Positions 34,128 through 42,735 of a stretch of 64,000 nucleotides of DNA are shown here, in pieces. The stretch comes from FEN-1191 sp036490715 (GTDB lineage: Bacteria; Pseudomonadota; Gammaproteobacteria; Steroidobacterales; Steroidobacteraceae). A program made the position numbers and the translations under genes. The stretch lies in NCBI GenBank assembly GCA_036490715.1, contig DASXDL010000004.1:1-64000 (forward strand), given 5' to 3'. Within the stretch, counting starts at the first letter, position 1. Every line of letters begins with the position of its first letter. A model generated the notes under the pieces. It made no database searches. It had not been told where the DNA came from and worked only from the letters and a program-made list of their open reading frames with translations.

Positions 34128-34142
34128 CTCACTGACGCTGCT

Positions 34143-34775
34143 CTAGCCCGCCGTCGACTTGAGCTGCGTCGTGTCGACGCTCTTCACGCCTTCGACTTTC
34201 TCCGCCAGGTCTTTGACATGCGCCACCGCATCGCTATTGGGCAGCGTCCCATGCAGCATCACGACGCCGTTGAGGGTCTTGACGCCGACCTTGAAGCCCT
34301 TGCTGACGCTGTCGGCCAGGATCTCGGACTTCACCTTGGTGGTGATCCAGCTATCCGATCCGACGCGCTCGGACTTGGCCACCGCCTTGTGCACCGAGCC
34401 ATTGCTCGATCCGGAGACCAGCTCGTTGTCGACGCTCTTGACGCCGTGCACGTTCGAGGCAAGTTCCTCGGCCGCTGCCTTGGCATCCGAGCTCGCCGCC
34501 GAGCCCGTCAGCGTCACCACGCCGTTGGTGGTCTTGACCTTGATATGCGAGCCCTTGATGCGATCATCGTCAAGAAAGGCCGCGCGTACCTTGGTCGTGA
34601 TCGCGCTGTCGCCGATCGCGGCGCCGACGCTATCGCTGTGGGCGGTGGGCGCGCTGTCGGAGGCATCGCTCGAAGCATAAGCGCTCAACGCCAGGCCCAA
34701 TCCGAACCCGGCTGCTACGCCCGTCAAGGTCATCGCTACGGTGCGCGCGGCGCGGGGTCTTCGTGAATTATCCAT
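34143..34775 (-). CDS. BON-domain protein, OsmY-like
   Basis: A 210-residue exported protein. ATG 34775 follows AAGGAG and gives MDNSRRPRAARTVAMTL plus a hydrophobic signal segment; the longer upstream frame overlaps DUF1328 coding. Two BON domains follow (about 55-120 and 138-208), each with the ITTKVR/ITTKVK start and a GVVTLTG or GVVMLHG beta turn. BON proteins bind phospholipid at the inner face of the outer membrane and are induced by osmotic or envelope stress. It is likely coregulated with DUF1328 and CsbD next door. Confidence 0.92.
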   Translation of the reverse strand: MDNSRRPRAARTVAMTLTGVAAGFGLGLALSAYASSDASDSAPTAHSDSVGAAIGDSAITTKVRAAFLDDDRIKGSHIKVKTTNGVVTLTGSAASSDAKAAAEELASNVHGVKSVDNELVSGSSNGSVHKAVAKSERVGSDSWITTKVKSEILADSVSKGFKVGVKTLNGVVMLHGTLPNSDAVAHVKDLAEKVEGVKSVDTTQLKSTAG

Positions 34776-34812
34776 CTCATTTATCTCCTTCCAGGTTGGT
34801 GCTGAGCTCGCG

Positions 34813-34983
34813 TCAGACGGTCGGACCGGCGCGCCGTCCGAGCAGCAACGACACGACGAACAGGACCAGAAACACAAAGAACAGGATCTTCGCGATACCG
34901 ACCGCAGCACCGGCCACTCCGAAGAAGCCGAGCGCGCCGGCGATCAGCGCGATGATCAGAAACACTACTGAGTAATAGAGCAT
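34813..34983 (-). CDS. DUF1328 (YtjA-like) small membrane protein
   Basis: A 56-residue protein with two transmembrane helices, MLYYSVVFLIIALIAGALGF then a second helix ending in LLLGRRAG. It matches DUF1328, a common stress-associated family of unknown molecular role. ATG 34983 follows GGGAGAA; an upstream ATG at 35001 would add six residues. It precedes the BON gene by 37 bases. Confidence 0.9.
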   Translation of the reverse strand: MLYYSVVFLIIALIAGALGFFGVAGAAVGIAKILFFVFLVLFVVSLLLGRRAGPTV

Positions 34984-35105
34984 GTTTATTCTCCCGTGCA
35001 TCGCGCCTCACGCTCACCACCGGTGAGCGCATAAGCGCGACCTTTGCGCGCGAAGTTATACCGAAAGGCGGCGTCCCGGCCCTGCCGCAAGCGCCGCATC
35101 AGGGT

Positions 35106-35160
35106 GTCGGCTCCGTCCGATACGAGGCTGAAATGCTGGCGCACGGTCGGAACCGTCCGA
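35106..35160. repeat. Tandem 15-bp repeat upstream of csbD-like gene
   Basis: GTCGGCTCCGTCCGA (35106-35120) and GTCGGAACCGTCCGA (35146-35160) match at 13 of 15 positions and start exactly 40 bp apart, about four helical turns. Each is itself an inverted repeat of the form TCGG...CCGA, and the second extends to a perfect GTCGGA-ACCG-TCCGAC hairpin. They lie between the divergent DUF1328 and CsbD-like genes. A dimeric regulator binding both is plausible. Confidence 0.5.
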
Positions 35161-35242
35161 CGGCATAAGCTCAGCGGCAGCGCATGGACCGAGCGAGCGC
35201 CCGGCTCATACTGATCGCAGCAGTTCACCCAAGGAGCAAGGC

Positions 35243-35431
35243 ATGAACAAGGATCAGGTCGAAGGACGCATTGAAGAGGCCAAGGGCAAAGTCAAGGAAG
35301 TGGCCGGACACGTGGCCGGCAAGCCCGACGTCGAGGCGCGCGGCACGGCCCAGAAGGTCGGCGGCACCGTGCAGAAGAGCTACGGCGATCTGAAAGAGGA
35401 CGTCAAGGACGAGCTGAAGAAGGATCGCTAA
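35243..35431 (+). CDS. CsbD-like stress protein
   Basis: A 62-residue, very charged, Lys/Glu-rich helical protein beginning MNKDQVEGRIEEAKGKVKEV, the hallmark of the CsbD family. Homologues are general-stress proteins controlled by alternative sigma factors in several bacteria; the molecular role is unknown. A good AAGGAG site precedes the ATG. It diverges from the DUF1328-BON pair, from which it is separated by a region with tandem repeats. Confidence 0.93.
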   Translation: MNKDQVEGRIEEAKGKVKEVAGHVAGKPDVEARGTAQKVGGTVQKSYGDLKEDVKDELKKDR

Positions 35432-35444
35432 GCTGGCGAATAGC

Positions 35445-37736
35445 CTAGGGCCGCAGGTGAAACCCTGCGGCCACCAGCGTGCTGTCGCCATCATAGTGCG
35501 GCACCGCTGTGGTCGGCCGCGACTGCTGTAACGGCAATCCCGCCGGCGGCAACGCGAAACTGACATCGATCACCTCGCCCGCCACGTCCTGCGCTGGCGC
35601 ATCGAAACTCAGCTCCAGCCCCTGCGGCTGCGCGCCATACCAGGACCACTGGCTAGAGCCGTCCGGCAACAGCGCCAGCGCCGAGCGCGTTGTGTCACCG
35701 GCGCCACTGGCGATCTCCACCATCCGCACCCGCGCCTGCGCCGTGAATCGCAGCATGAGGCGCGGCGCCTCGCGTGCCGAACGCACCGCAACCCGGTAGT
35801 GCACGCCGTTGTCGGTCGGGGTGGCACTCAGCAGCGTCAGCTGCGGCGGTGCCAGCGCCAGCGTGGGTGCCGGTGCCGACCAAATCCGGCGATCCCAGGG
35901 GTATAACGGCGGCGGCCGGTGCTGGAAGTCACCGGCGCGCTGCACCGAGACGGGCAACGGATTGACCTCCGGATCGGCGATCCAGTCCGCCTGCTGCCGA
36001 TCGGCTTGCAGCAGGTAGCGCAAGGTCAGCGGTTGCGGCCGATCCTGGGTGTGGGCCGGCAGCCGCATCGCGATCAGCACACCGGCGAGGCTCACGAGGG
36101 CGCAGGTTCCGATCACTCGATACTGCAGCGGTCGGGCGACCTGGGCAATGAGCGCAGTGAGCCCGAAGCCGGCAAAGATCACGTTCAGGGCAATCAGGAC
36201 GAGCGCCTCATTGCCCAGTGCGACGTAGACCGGCACCAGAATCGGCCACAGCAGCGCGAAGCACACCACGCACAGCGTCAGCGCCGGCCATAGCGGTGCG
36301 CTCATCATTCGGCGCAGTGCGCTTAGTATCGCGATCAGCGCGGCGATCGCCGGCAACAGACCCAGGTAGCTGCCGCCGCGTAACCAGCGCGCGAGCGCCG
36401 CGCCGATCAGCGCGGTCAACAGCACCGCGGCAAAGGTCGGCGCCCACGGGCGGCCGCCTGACAGCACCCGGCCGGCAACGGCGATGACGCCTAGCCCAAG
36501 CGCCGCGAAGCTCATCTCAAGCGCGAACGGATGGGCCAGGATTCCGGCTTCACCGCCCAGGCTGACGACACCCAGTCCGCGCAGCGCCAAGAGCAGCGCG
36601 ACCGCCGCGAGCGCGCCGGCCACGAGCGCGCCCATCAGAGCGCCGGCCGCCCACAGCAGCGAGCGCGCATCGAGCCATCGCCGCTGCGCCAGCTGCAGCC
36701 CGACCCAGGCCAGCAGCGCCAGCAGCAGCAAGCTGATCGGCACCACGTAAATGTGCGGGAAGCGCACCAGCCAGGCGCGGAAAACATCGAAGAACACCGC
36801 CTCGCCCGCCGCGTGCGGGCCGGGAGCGGCATTTGCCAGTGCCAGCACGCTGGCCAGCGCATTTTGACCCTGATCCTGCAGGCTCGCGGCACTGGCATGC
36901 CGGTAATCGTCCAGCGGCGTGTGATAGCGCGCGACGTCACCGATGAAGGCGAAGTTGAAGCCCTGGTAGCCGGCCTGCTTGTAGACCGTGAAGTCAGTAC
37001 TGTGCGGCATCAACTGGTAGACCGCGTAGTAGAGCGAGTTGGTCAGCGGTCGGGCAATCGCAGCGGCGTAGCGCTGCATCAGCCAGCGATTGTCGCTGCC
37101 GGTCTCAAACATGAGGCTCGGGCCTGAGCCGCCGCGGGCATCCAAGTTCACGGCCGCGCTGACCGTGCTCGCCCAGCGGTGATAGTGCACGAACGCGCGC
37201 GCGCCAAGCAGATCGGCCTCTTCGCCGTCAGCGAACAGCAGGATGATCGATTGGCGCGGCCGCGGCAGATGCTGCAGCGTGCGCGCGATCTCGAGCAGCG
37301 CCGCGACGCCAACGCCGTCGTCCGAGGCGCCGGGGCCGGCTGGTACGGAGTCATAGTGCGCATCCAGCAGCACGGCGTGATCGGCGCCGTCCCCGCTGCC
37401 CGGCAGTCGCGCCAGGATGTTGGTCGGTGTGCCGCACACGCCCTCAAGGCCACACACCAGCACGCCGCCCTGCAGCTCGGGCTCAAGACCCAGAGCGCGC
37501 AGCGCCGTGAGGATGCGCGTGCGGGTACGCTCGGCGGCTGCACTGCCGATCGGGTGCGGCACGTCATCCCCCACTAAGGACTGCAGCTGCGTCAAGGCGC
37601 GGGCGGCCGAGAACTGCGTGGGCGGCGCCTGCGGCGGAAACGGTGCGGCGGGCCGGTAATCTTGCAGCGCCGCCAGCCACGCCGCGCCGATCAGCAGCAG
37701 CGCCAGCGCCAGCGCACGAGTCGGTGTGAGGGCCAA
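35445..37736 (-). CDS. M28 peptidase with C-terminal multi-spanning membrane domain
   Basis: A 763-residue protein starting with TTG. After one N-terminal helix (8-24) comes an M28 peptidase domain (about 45-310) with zinc ligands H127 (LDAHYDS), the Asp of ASDDG (139/140), E172-E173 (DGEEADLLG), the Asp of NLDARG, and His in RYHTPLDD. Residues about 325-560 hold seven or more transmembrane helices, followed by a soluble C-terminal domain of about 190 residues. This layout recalls eukaryotic ERMP1/Pff1-type peptidases. It is probably an inner-membrane peptidase with a periplasmic catalytic domain. It lies directly after the glucoamylase gene. Confidence 0.9.
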   Translation of the reverse strand: MALTPTRALALALLLIGAAWLAALQDYRPAAPFPPQAPPTQFSAARALTQLQSLVGDDVPHPIGSAAAERTRTRILTALRALGLEPELQGGVLVCGLEGVCGTPTNILARLPGSGDGADHAVLLDAHYDSVPAGPGASDDGVGVAALLEIARTLQHLPRPRQSIILLFADGEEADLLGARAFVHYHRWASTVSAAVNLDARGGSGPSLMFETGSDNRWLMQRYAAAIARPLTNSLYYAVYQLMPHSTDFTVYKQAGYQGFNFAFIGDVARYHTPLDDYRHASAASLQDQGQNALASVLALANAAPGPHAAGEAVFFDVFRAWLVRFPHIYVVPISLLLLALLAWVGLQLAQRRWLDARSLLWAAGALMGALVAGALAAVALLLALRGLGVVSLGGEAGILAHPFALEMSFAALGLGVIAVAGRVLSGGRPWAPTFAAVLLTALIGAALARWLRGGSYLGLLPAIAALIAILSALRRMMSAPLWPALTLCVVCFALLWPILVPVYVALGNEALVLIALNVIFAGFGLTALIAQVARPLQYRVIGTCALVSLAGVLIAMRLPAHTQDRPQPLTLRYLLQADRQQADWIADPEVNPLPVSVQRAGDFQHRPPPLYPWDRRIWSAPAPTLALAPPQLTLLSATPTDNGVHYRVAVRSAREAPRLMLRFTAQARVRMVEIASGAGDTTRSALALLPDGSSQWSWYGAQPQGLELSFDAPAQDVAGEVIDVSFALPPAGLPLQQSRPTTAVPHYDGDSTLVAAGFHLRP

Positions 37737-37737
37737 G

Positions 37738-40071
37738 TCAGCCGACGATCCGCAGTGCCCGCAGCGCGCGCACGTGGCCGAGCGTCACGCAGTGATCGGC
37801 GCCTTCCCAGTGATCCGGGGCGTAATGGCGGGTGAAATTGAGTTGCTTTGCGCCGGACAATTCCTGCGCCGACAGCCGCACCGACCACATGCCGAACGGC
37901 TCCTGCGATGCGGCGCGCTCCTGCACGCGCTGCCAGTCGTCCAGCCCAAAGTGCAGCGTGAAGGGCTCACGATCCTCGATCACCAGCGCGCGACCGGCTT
38001 CCAGCTGCTGCACCGGCACTTCGGTGCGAAAGTGCCAGGCGTCGGCAACCCGCGCGGCGTGATCGGGGCCCTGGGTGCGATAGCGCTCTTCAACCGCGCG
38101 CAGCAGTTCGATCGGCCGTCCCTGCTGGCGCGCAATCATCAGCTTGAGGAACTCGGCGTGTGCCCACAGCAGCGGCATCGCGCTGCCGGACGGGCGCCCG
38201 GGTTCGAGCCCCAGCGCAGGAATCGGTGCGGCGTCCCATACCTGCTCGGGCAGCAGGCCGCCGTCGCTGGCGCAACGCCACATGGTGCGAAGGTACTCGA
38301 TCGGGTCCAGGCCGCTCTGCAGCGCCAGGTGCCCGCGCTCACCCACCAGCAGCGGCCAGGCGCGCCCAATGCCGCAGCCATCGAACGCCGCGCCATTGGC
38401 GTGTTCTCCGTAGCCGTCATCGTTGTAGCGGTGATAGAGCGTCCCCGAGGGCGTGTCGACACTGAGCACCTTGTCGACCACCTTGATGGTGTCCTGGATG
38501 CGTGGATCCTCGGCGTTGCGCAGCCCCAGGCGCGTGAGATAGGAAAAATCCAGGCTCACCAGCGCTGCCGCCTTGATGTCCTCGCCGGCGCGGTTGCGCA
38601 ACTGCACGCGGCAGCTGCGATTGTTGCCTTCGGCCACGCCGATGCGCACGTAATAGCCGTTCACGCCCAGTTCGTGCGCCAGGTCGCTGTCATCGACGTA
38701 GCACCAGAACTCCAGGCGCTCGTTCCACTCATCCGCCAGGCTGAAGGCATAGGCGCGCTCCGCGTCGGTCAGCCACGGCTCGGCCGCCACCAGCGCACTG
38801 ACGGCCGCGGCCAGCGAGAACGGACTCACGCCGGGGTTCTCCTCCCAGCGATCCTGCGGGCTGGACGGCCCGGTGCGGGCAATGAATCCGACCGCCGCGC
38901 GCACCATCTGCGCGGTGCCAGGCAGATCCGGATCACCGATCTCGCGCCGCTTGGCGGCCAGCAGCACCGGAAAGGCTGCCTCATCCAGCTGCACGCCGAC
39001 CCAGAACGGCTGTCCGCTGGGAAAGTAGTTCTGCGGCCAGGACCCGTCTGGCTTCTGCGTGGCAGCCAGGTGCGCCAGGATGTGGCGCGCATCCACTGGC
39101 TGGTTGGCGGCCAGCAGCGCGAACGCGGTCAGCGTGGCATCGCGCGGCCACACCAGGTGATAGCCGCCGAGCGTGTCGGTGCTGTTGCCCCAGGGAATGC
39201 TCAGGCTCGCCACCACCGCGCCCGGATAGGCGCGATCCTCGTGAATCTTGAGCACCGTGGCCGACAACAATCCGGCATTGGCCAGCGCCTGATCCGGTCC
39301 CGGCAGGCGCAGCCGCGTGCCCCAGTCGCGCCAGGCCTCCAGGAACTCCTCGCGTAGCGCATCGAACGGGGCTGCGAGCGCGGTGCGGGCCCGGGTCTGA
39401 GCGCCGAGCACGCTGCCGGCAAAGCCCAGGGCGATCACGCCGCGACTGCCCTCTGCCTGCGCGCTGATCGCGACCGTGCCCTCGTCGGCATGGGTAAATC
39501 CATAGGTCAGGCGCCCATGCTGATTCAGGTCCTGCCAGCCGTCCGAGGCGCCCACGTAGCCGCAGCTCAGGTTGCTCAGCGGACCGTCGGCCGCCAGACA
39601 CAGGCTCAGATCGCCGTGGCGCGCGAAGCCCTGCCCGGCGTCGATCCAGGCGTTGTTGTGGCGGCCGCTGCTGCCCAGGTGCGGCGCCAGGATCAGCACC
39701 AGGCGATACGCGCCGCTCAAGTTGAAGCGCACCAGTAGCACGTCACGCTGCGGATCGGGCAGTACTTCCAGCGCCAGGGTGTAGTCATCGCCGTGGTGCG
39801 TGATGGTCACGGCCGGCAGGTACGGACCGGGCGTGGAGATCGTGTAGCGGCGCACCCGCTTGAGGTCGACCCAGCGTTCCTTGCCCACCAGGTAGAAGCT
39901 GAAATCGCGCACCTGCGGCTGCCCGGTGGAGGGCCAGTAGATCTCGTTGATGATGCCGTGGCCGACCGTCACCCACAGGCGCGATCCGCCCAGCGCGGTA
40001 CTGATGAAGTCCTTGTCGCTCGAGCACCAGGTCGGCGCGATTCCCGGTGCTCCGAAGGCCGCATCACTCAT
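37738..40071 (-). CDS. GH15 glucoamylase-type glucan hydrolase, no signal peptide
   Basis: A 777-residue family 15 protein with an N-terminal beta-sandwich (about 10-265) and an (alpha/alpha)6 barrel (about 275-690). The general acid is E410 or E411 in DRWEENPG and the general base is E609 in GLLPEQVWD. Also typical are WGNSTDTLGGYHLVWPRD and PDGSWPQNYFPSG. It should release glucose from the ends of alpha-1,4/1,6 glucans, or possibly hydrolyse trehalose or dextran, as GH15 members vary. No export signal is seen, so it probably acts on cytosolic glycogen or imported maltodextrin. It starts one base after the stop of an SDR gene resembling glucose dehydrogenase. Confidence 0.92.
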   Translation of the reverse strand: MSDAAFGAPGIAPTWCSSDKDFISTALGGSRLWVTVGHGIINEIYWPSTGQPQVRDFSFYLVGKERWVDLKRVRRYTISTPGPYLPAVTITHHGDDYTLALEVLPDPQRDVLLVRFNLSGAYRLVLILAPHLGSSGRHNNAWIDAGQGFARHGDLSLCLAADGPLSNLSCGYVGASDGWQDLNQHGRLTYGFTHADEGTVAISAQAEGSRGVIALGFAGSVLGAQTRARTALAAPFDALREEFLEAWRDWGTRLRLPGPDQALANAGLLSATVLKIHEDRAYPGAVVASLSIPWGNSTDTLGGYHLVWPRDATLTAFALLAANQPVDARHILAHLAATQKPDGSWPQNYFPSGQPFWVGVQLDEAAFPVLLAAKRREIGDPDLPGTAQMVRAAVGFIARTGPSSPQDRWEENPGVSPFSLAAAVSALVAAEPWLTDAERAYAFSLADEWNERLEFWCYVDDSDLAHELGVNGYYVRIGVAEGNNRSCRVQLRNRAGEDIKAAALVSLDFSYLTRLGLRNAEDPRIQDTIKVVDKVLSVDTPSGTLYHRYNDDGYGEHANGAAFDGCGIGRAWPLLVGERGHLALQSGLDPIEYLRTMWRCASDGGLLPEQVWDAAPIPALGLEPGRPSGSAMPLLWAHAEFLKLMIARQQGRPIELLRAVEERYRTQGPDHAARVADAWHFRTEVPVQQLEAGRALVIEDREPFTLHFGLDDWQRVQERAASQEPFGMWSVRLSAQELSGAKQLNFTRHYAPDHWEGADHCVTLGHVRALRALRIVG

Positions 40072-40072
40072 G

Positions 40073-40855
40073 TCAGCCGCCGTGACTGAAGGCCGGATAG
40101 TCGGTCATGCCGCCATCGACGAATACGCTGGTGCCGGTGACGTAGCTGGCGACCTCGGAGGCCAGCACAACGACCATGCCGGCGATGTCCTGCGGCTCGC
40201 CGACTCGCCCGAGCGCGATCTTGCTGAGCAGATCCTGCTTGCCGGCCGGGTCCTGCCACACCGCCGCATTGATCGGCGTGCGGATCGCTCCGGGCGCCAC
40301 GCACAGCACCCGCACCCCGTGGACGCCGGCTTCCTGCGCCAGCGTCTTGGCCATCATCGACAGGCCGGCCTTGCTGGCGGCATAGGCACTGTAACCGCTC
40401 CAGGCAATCACCTCGTGCACGCTGCTGGTGTTGACGATGACGCCCGAGCGCTGCGGCACCATGCGCTTGAGCGCTTCGCGCGCGCACAGGAACGCCCCGG
40501 ACAGATTGATCTTGAGCACCTGGTCCCAGGCCTGCGGCTCGGCCTCCCAGGCCAGTGCGCGCCTACCATCGATGCCGGCATTGTTGACCAGCACGTCGAT
40601 GCCGCCCCAGGCGGCATCGAGCTTCTGGAACATGCCGCTCACCTCGTCCGGCTTCGTCACGTCGGCCGGCAGCGCCAGGCTTTCGCAGCTACCGGCGCGC
40701 AGCTGCTGCTGCAGCTGCTCGGTCTGCTCCGGATGTACGACATAATTGATCGCCACGCGGGCCCGCTCGGCCGCGAACGCGCGCACTATCGCGGCGCCCA
40801 GGCCGGAATTGCCGCCGGTCACCAAGACCCGCTTGTCGGACAGTTTCAGGTCCAT
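40073..40855 (-). CDS. SDR, glucose 1-dehydrogenase-like
   Basis: A 260-residue short-chain dehydrogenase; MDLKLSDKRVLVTGG at 40855 was preferred over an upstream frame with low-complexity Gln/Arg. Motifs: TGGNSGLGAAI cofactor loop (13-23), NNAGIDGR near 93, catalytic Ser in NTSSVHE and YAASKAG near 160. The VHEVI segment, INYVVHPEQ and C-terminal TSVFVDGGMTDYP are typical of the glucose 1-dehydrogenase group. Oxidation of glucose released by the coupled glucoamylase is a natural reading (inference). The start faces a divergent membrane-protein gene. Confidence 0.87.
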   Translation of the reverse strand: MDLKLSDKRVLVTGGNSGLGAAIVRAFAAERARVAINYVVHPEQTEQLQQQLRAGSCESLALPADVTKPDEVSGMFQKLDAAWGGIDVLVNNAGIDGRRALAWEAEPQAWDQVLKINLSGAFLCAREALKRMVPQRSGVIVNTSSVHEVIAWSGYSAYAASKAGLSMMAKTLAQEAGVHGVRVLCVAPGAIRTPINAAVWQDPAGKQDLLSKIALGRVGEPQDIAGMVVVLASEVASYVTGTSVFVDGGMTDYPAFSHGG

Positions 40856-40909
40856 GCGTCTGTGAGCATAGCGGTCTTTACCGGAGCGCAGAAGTCGGAT
40901 AATGCGAGC

Positions 40910-42025
40910 ATGTCGATGGCCAGTTTCCTGCGCTACCTGCTGCTGCCGGCGCGGCCGACGGCGCTGCTGCTGATCGCGCTGCTGACGCTCGGTGTGCTGC
41001 TGGCCGAGCATGCCGGCCTGTTCGGCCTGGCGCTTGAGATCATGCTGCTGAGCTGGCTGGCGACCTACGGCTATGTGCTGCTGGAGCGGGTCGCCAACGG
41101 CAGCGTCGAGCCGCCGGTGCTGGCGATCGAGATGCTCAACCCGGTCAACGAGCCACGCGCGCTGTGGCAGGTGGTCGTGGTGCTGCTGCTGCTGGGCGCG
41201 CTGCAGCTGCTGGCGCTACTGGTCAATGCGCCGCTGGCGCTCGCGCTTGCGGCCCTGCTGCTGCTGGCGCTGCCGGCCTCGATCGGCGCCTTGGGTGCGG
41301 GCGATGGCATCTTGCAGGCGATCAATCCGCTGGTGTTGTGGCGGATCATGCGCGGCCTCGGCCTGTGCTATCTGGGCATCGTGCTGGCCATCGCGCTCGA
41401 GTGCGCCGCGCTGCTATCGCTGGCGCGCTACACCGCCCTGCCGCGGGCGCTGCTCATCGCGCTGCTGATATTCGCCTGGCTGTCGGTATTCGCGCTGATC
41501 GGCGGTGCGCTGTACGAGCAACGCCACGCGCTCGGCTACGAGCCGATCGACTCGCCCGAACGCCGCGCGCAACGCGCGCAGCAGTCGCTGGAGCAGGAGC
41601 GTTCCCGCTTTCTCGATCGCGTCTACGGCGAGGCGCGCGGCGGCAATCTGGCCGCCGCCTGGGGCACGATCGAGCACGAACTGGCCGCGCGCGCCTTCGC
41701 CTTCGAATTCTACGACTGGCTGCTGGAACGGCTGACACGCCTGCCGAGCCCGCCGCTCTCCACTCGCCTGGCGCAGGACTTCATCAGCCGCGCACTCGGA
41801 CACGACAATGCCCGCGTCACGCTCTGGGCGCGCCGCTGCCTCAAGCTCGATCCGGGGTTTCGTCCGCGCTCGGCCGCCGAGACGCTGCGGGTGGCCGAGC
41901 TGGCGCGGCTCGCCGGTGATCGCGCCAGCGCGCGCGCCCTGCTGGTGGATTTCGATCGGCACTTCCCCGGCGCTGCGGCCGCAGCAACGGCAGCGGCGAT
42001 GTTCGAGCCGCTACGCCGCGATTGA
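40910..42025 (+). CDS. Predicted inner-membrane protein of unknown function
   Basis: A 371-residue protein, not recognised with confidence. Starting at MSMASFLRYLLLPARP, residues 1-205 form about five or six leucine-rich transmembrane helices. The remainder is a soluble alpha-helical domain, with an acidic/basic stretch (SPERRAQRAQQSLEQERSRFLD) and a C-terminal part resembling helical repeats of the TPR type (RLAQDFISRALGHD, AETLRVAELARLAGDRASA). An open frame extends upstream across the SDR gene but is antisense noise. Its last 15 bases overlap the convergent pirin gene. Confidence 0.75.
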   Translation: MSMASFLRYLLLPARPTALLLIALLTLGVLLAEHAGLFGLALEIMLLSWLATYGYVLLERVANGSVEPPVLAIEMLNPVNEPRALWQVVVVLLLLGALQLLALLVNAPLALALAALLLLALPASIGALGAGDGILQAINPLVLWRIMRGLGLCYLGIVLAIALECAALLSLARYTALPRALLIALLIFAWLSVFALIGGALYEQRHALGYEPIDSPERRAQRAQQSLEQERSRFLDRVYGEARGGNLAAAWGTIEHELAARAFAFEFYDWLLERLTRLPSPPLSTRLAQDFISRALGHDNARVTLWARRCLKLDPGFRPRSAAETLRVAELARLAGDRASARALLVDFDRHFPGAAAAATAAAMFEPLRRD

Positions 42026-42727
42026 CAGGCCCGGCAGGTCGAACACCAGCACCTCGGACTCGTGTCCGTTCTGCAGCCGCAGCGTGGTGGTGTCGGTGAG
42101 TTTCAGCGCATCACCGGCGCCCAGGCGCGTGCCCTCGACCTCCAGTTCGCCGCGCGCCAGGTGGATGTAGGCGCGGCGGCCGGGACGCACGTACAGGCTG
42201 GCGCTCTCGCCGCGGTCGAAAAGACCGGCGTGCAGGCGCGCGTCCTGGTGCAGCAGCACCGAGTCGTCGGCCCGATCGGGCGAGGCGATCAGGCGCAGCC
42301 GGCCGCGCCGCTCGGCGGCTGCGAAGTGGCGCTGCTCGTAGCCCGGATCGATGCCGCGCTTCTGCGGCGTGATCCAGATCTGCAGGAAATGCACCGCTTC
42401 GGTGTTGGAGGCGTTGTACTCGCTATGCTGCACACCACGCCCGGCGCTCATGCGCTGCACATCCCCGGGCCGGATGATCGAGCCGTTGCCGAGTGAGTCC
42501 TGGTGCGCCAGCGCACCGGACAGCACGTAGCTGAGGATCTCCATGTCGCGGTGGCCGTGGGCGCCGAAGCCCGCGCCCGGCTGCACCCGATCCTCGTTGA
42601 TCACCCGCAGCGGACCGTACTCGACGTGGCGCGGATCAAAGTAGTCGGCAAACGAGAAGGTGTGAAAGGAGCTCAGCCAGCCTCGGTCGACAAAGCCCCG
42701 CTCATCACTGCGTCGCAGTTCCTGCAT
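42011..42727 (-). CDS. Pirin family protein (YhhW-like)
   Basis: A 238-residue bicupin. Metal ligands of the N-terminal cupin are visible as His residues in GAHGHRDMEI (about 55-64) and His/Glu in GVQHSEYNAS (about 98-107). The start is MQELRRSDERGFVDRGWLSSFHTFSF, typical of YhhW, which has quercetin 2,3-dioxygenase activity in vitro. The physiological role is unclear. It is followed on the same strand by no close gene; the lipoprotein gene lies 8 bases upstream. Confidence 0.92.
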   Translation of the reverse strand: MQELRRSDERGFVDRGWLSSFHTFSFADYFDPRHVEYGPLRVINEDRVQPGAGFGAHGHRDMEILSYVLSGALAHQDSLGNGSIIRPGDVQRMSAGRGVQHSEYNASNTEAVHFLQIWITPQKRGIDPGYEQRHFAAAERRGRLRLIASPDRADDSVLLHQDARLHAGLFDRGESASLYVRPGRRAYIHLARGELEVEGTRLGAGDALKLTDTTTLRLQNGHESEVLVFDLPGLSIAA

Positions 42728-42735
42728 CGCGCCGC

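Noticed and set aside
34816..34842. Near-palindrome around GGCGCGCC at the 3' end of the DUF1328 gene
   Set aside because: It lies in coding sequence and is followed by no T-tract; GC-rich chance palindromes are frequent here.
35149..35175. ECF sigma-factor promoter GGAACC then TCAGC upstream of csbD-like gene
   Set aside because: The -35 fits but the -10 is weak, and the GGAAC is part of the inverted repeat, which explains it equally well.
37726..39357. Antisense frame (543 codons) across the glucoamylase
   Set aside because: Glucoamylase catalytic motifs lie on the minus strand; this frame shows no conserved pattern.
39947..40909. N-terminal extension of the membrane protein gene at 40910
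   Set aside because: It runs antisense to a clear SDR gene, and the hydrophobic protein starts naturally at 40910.
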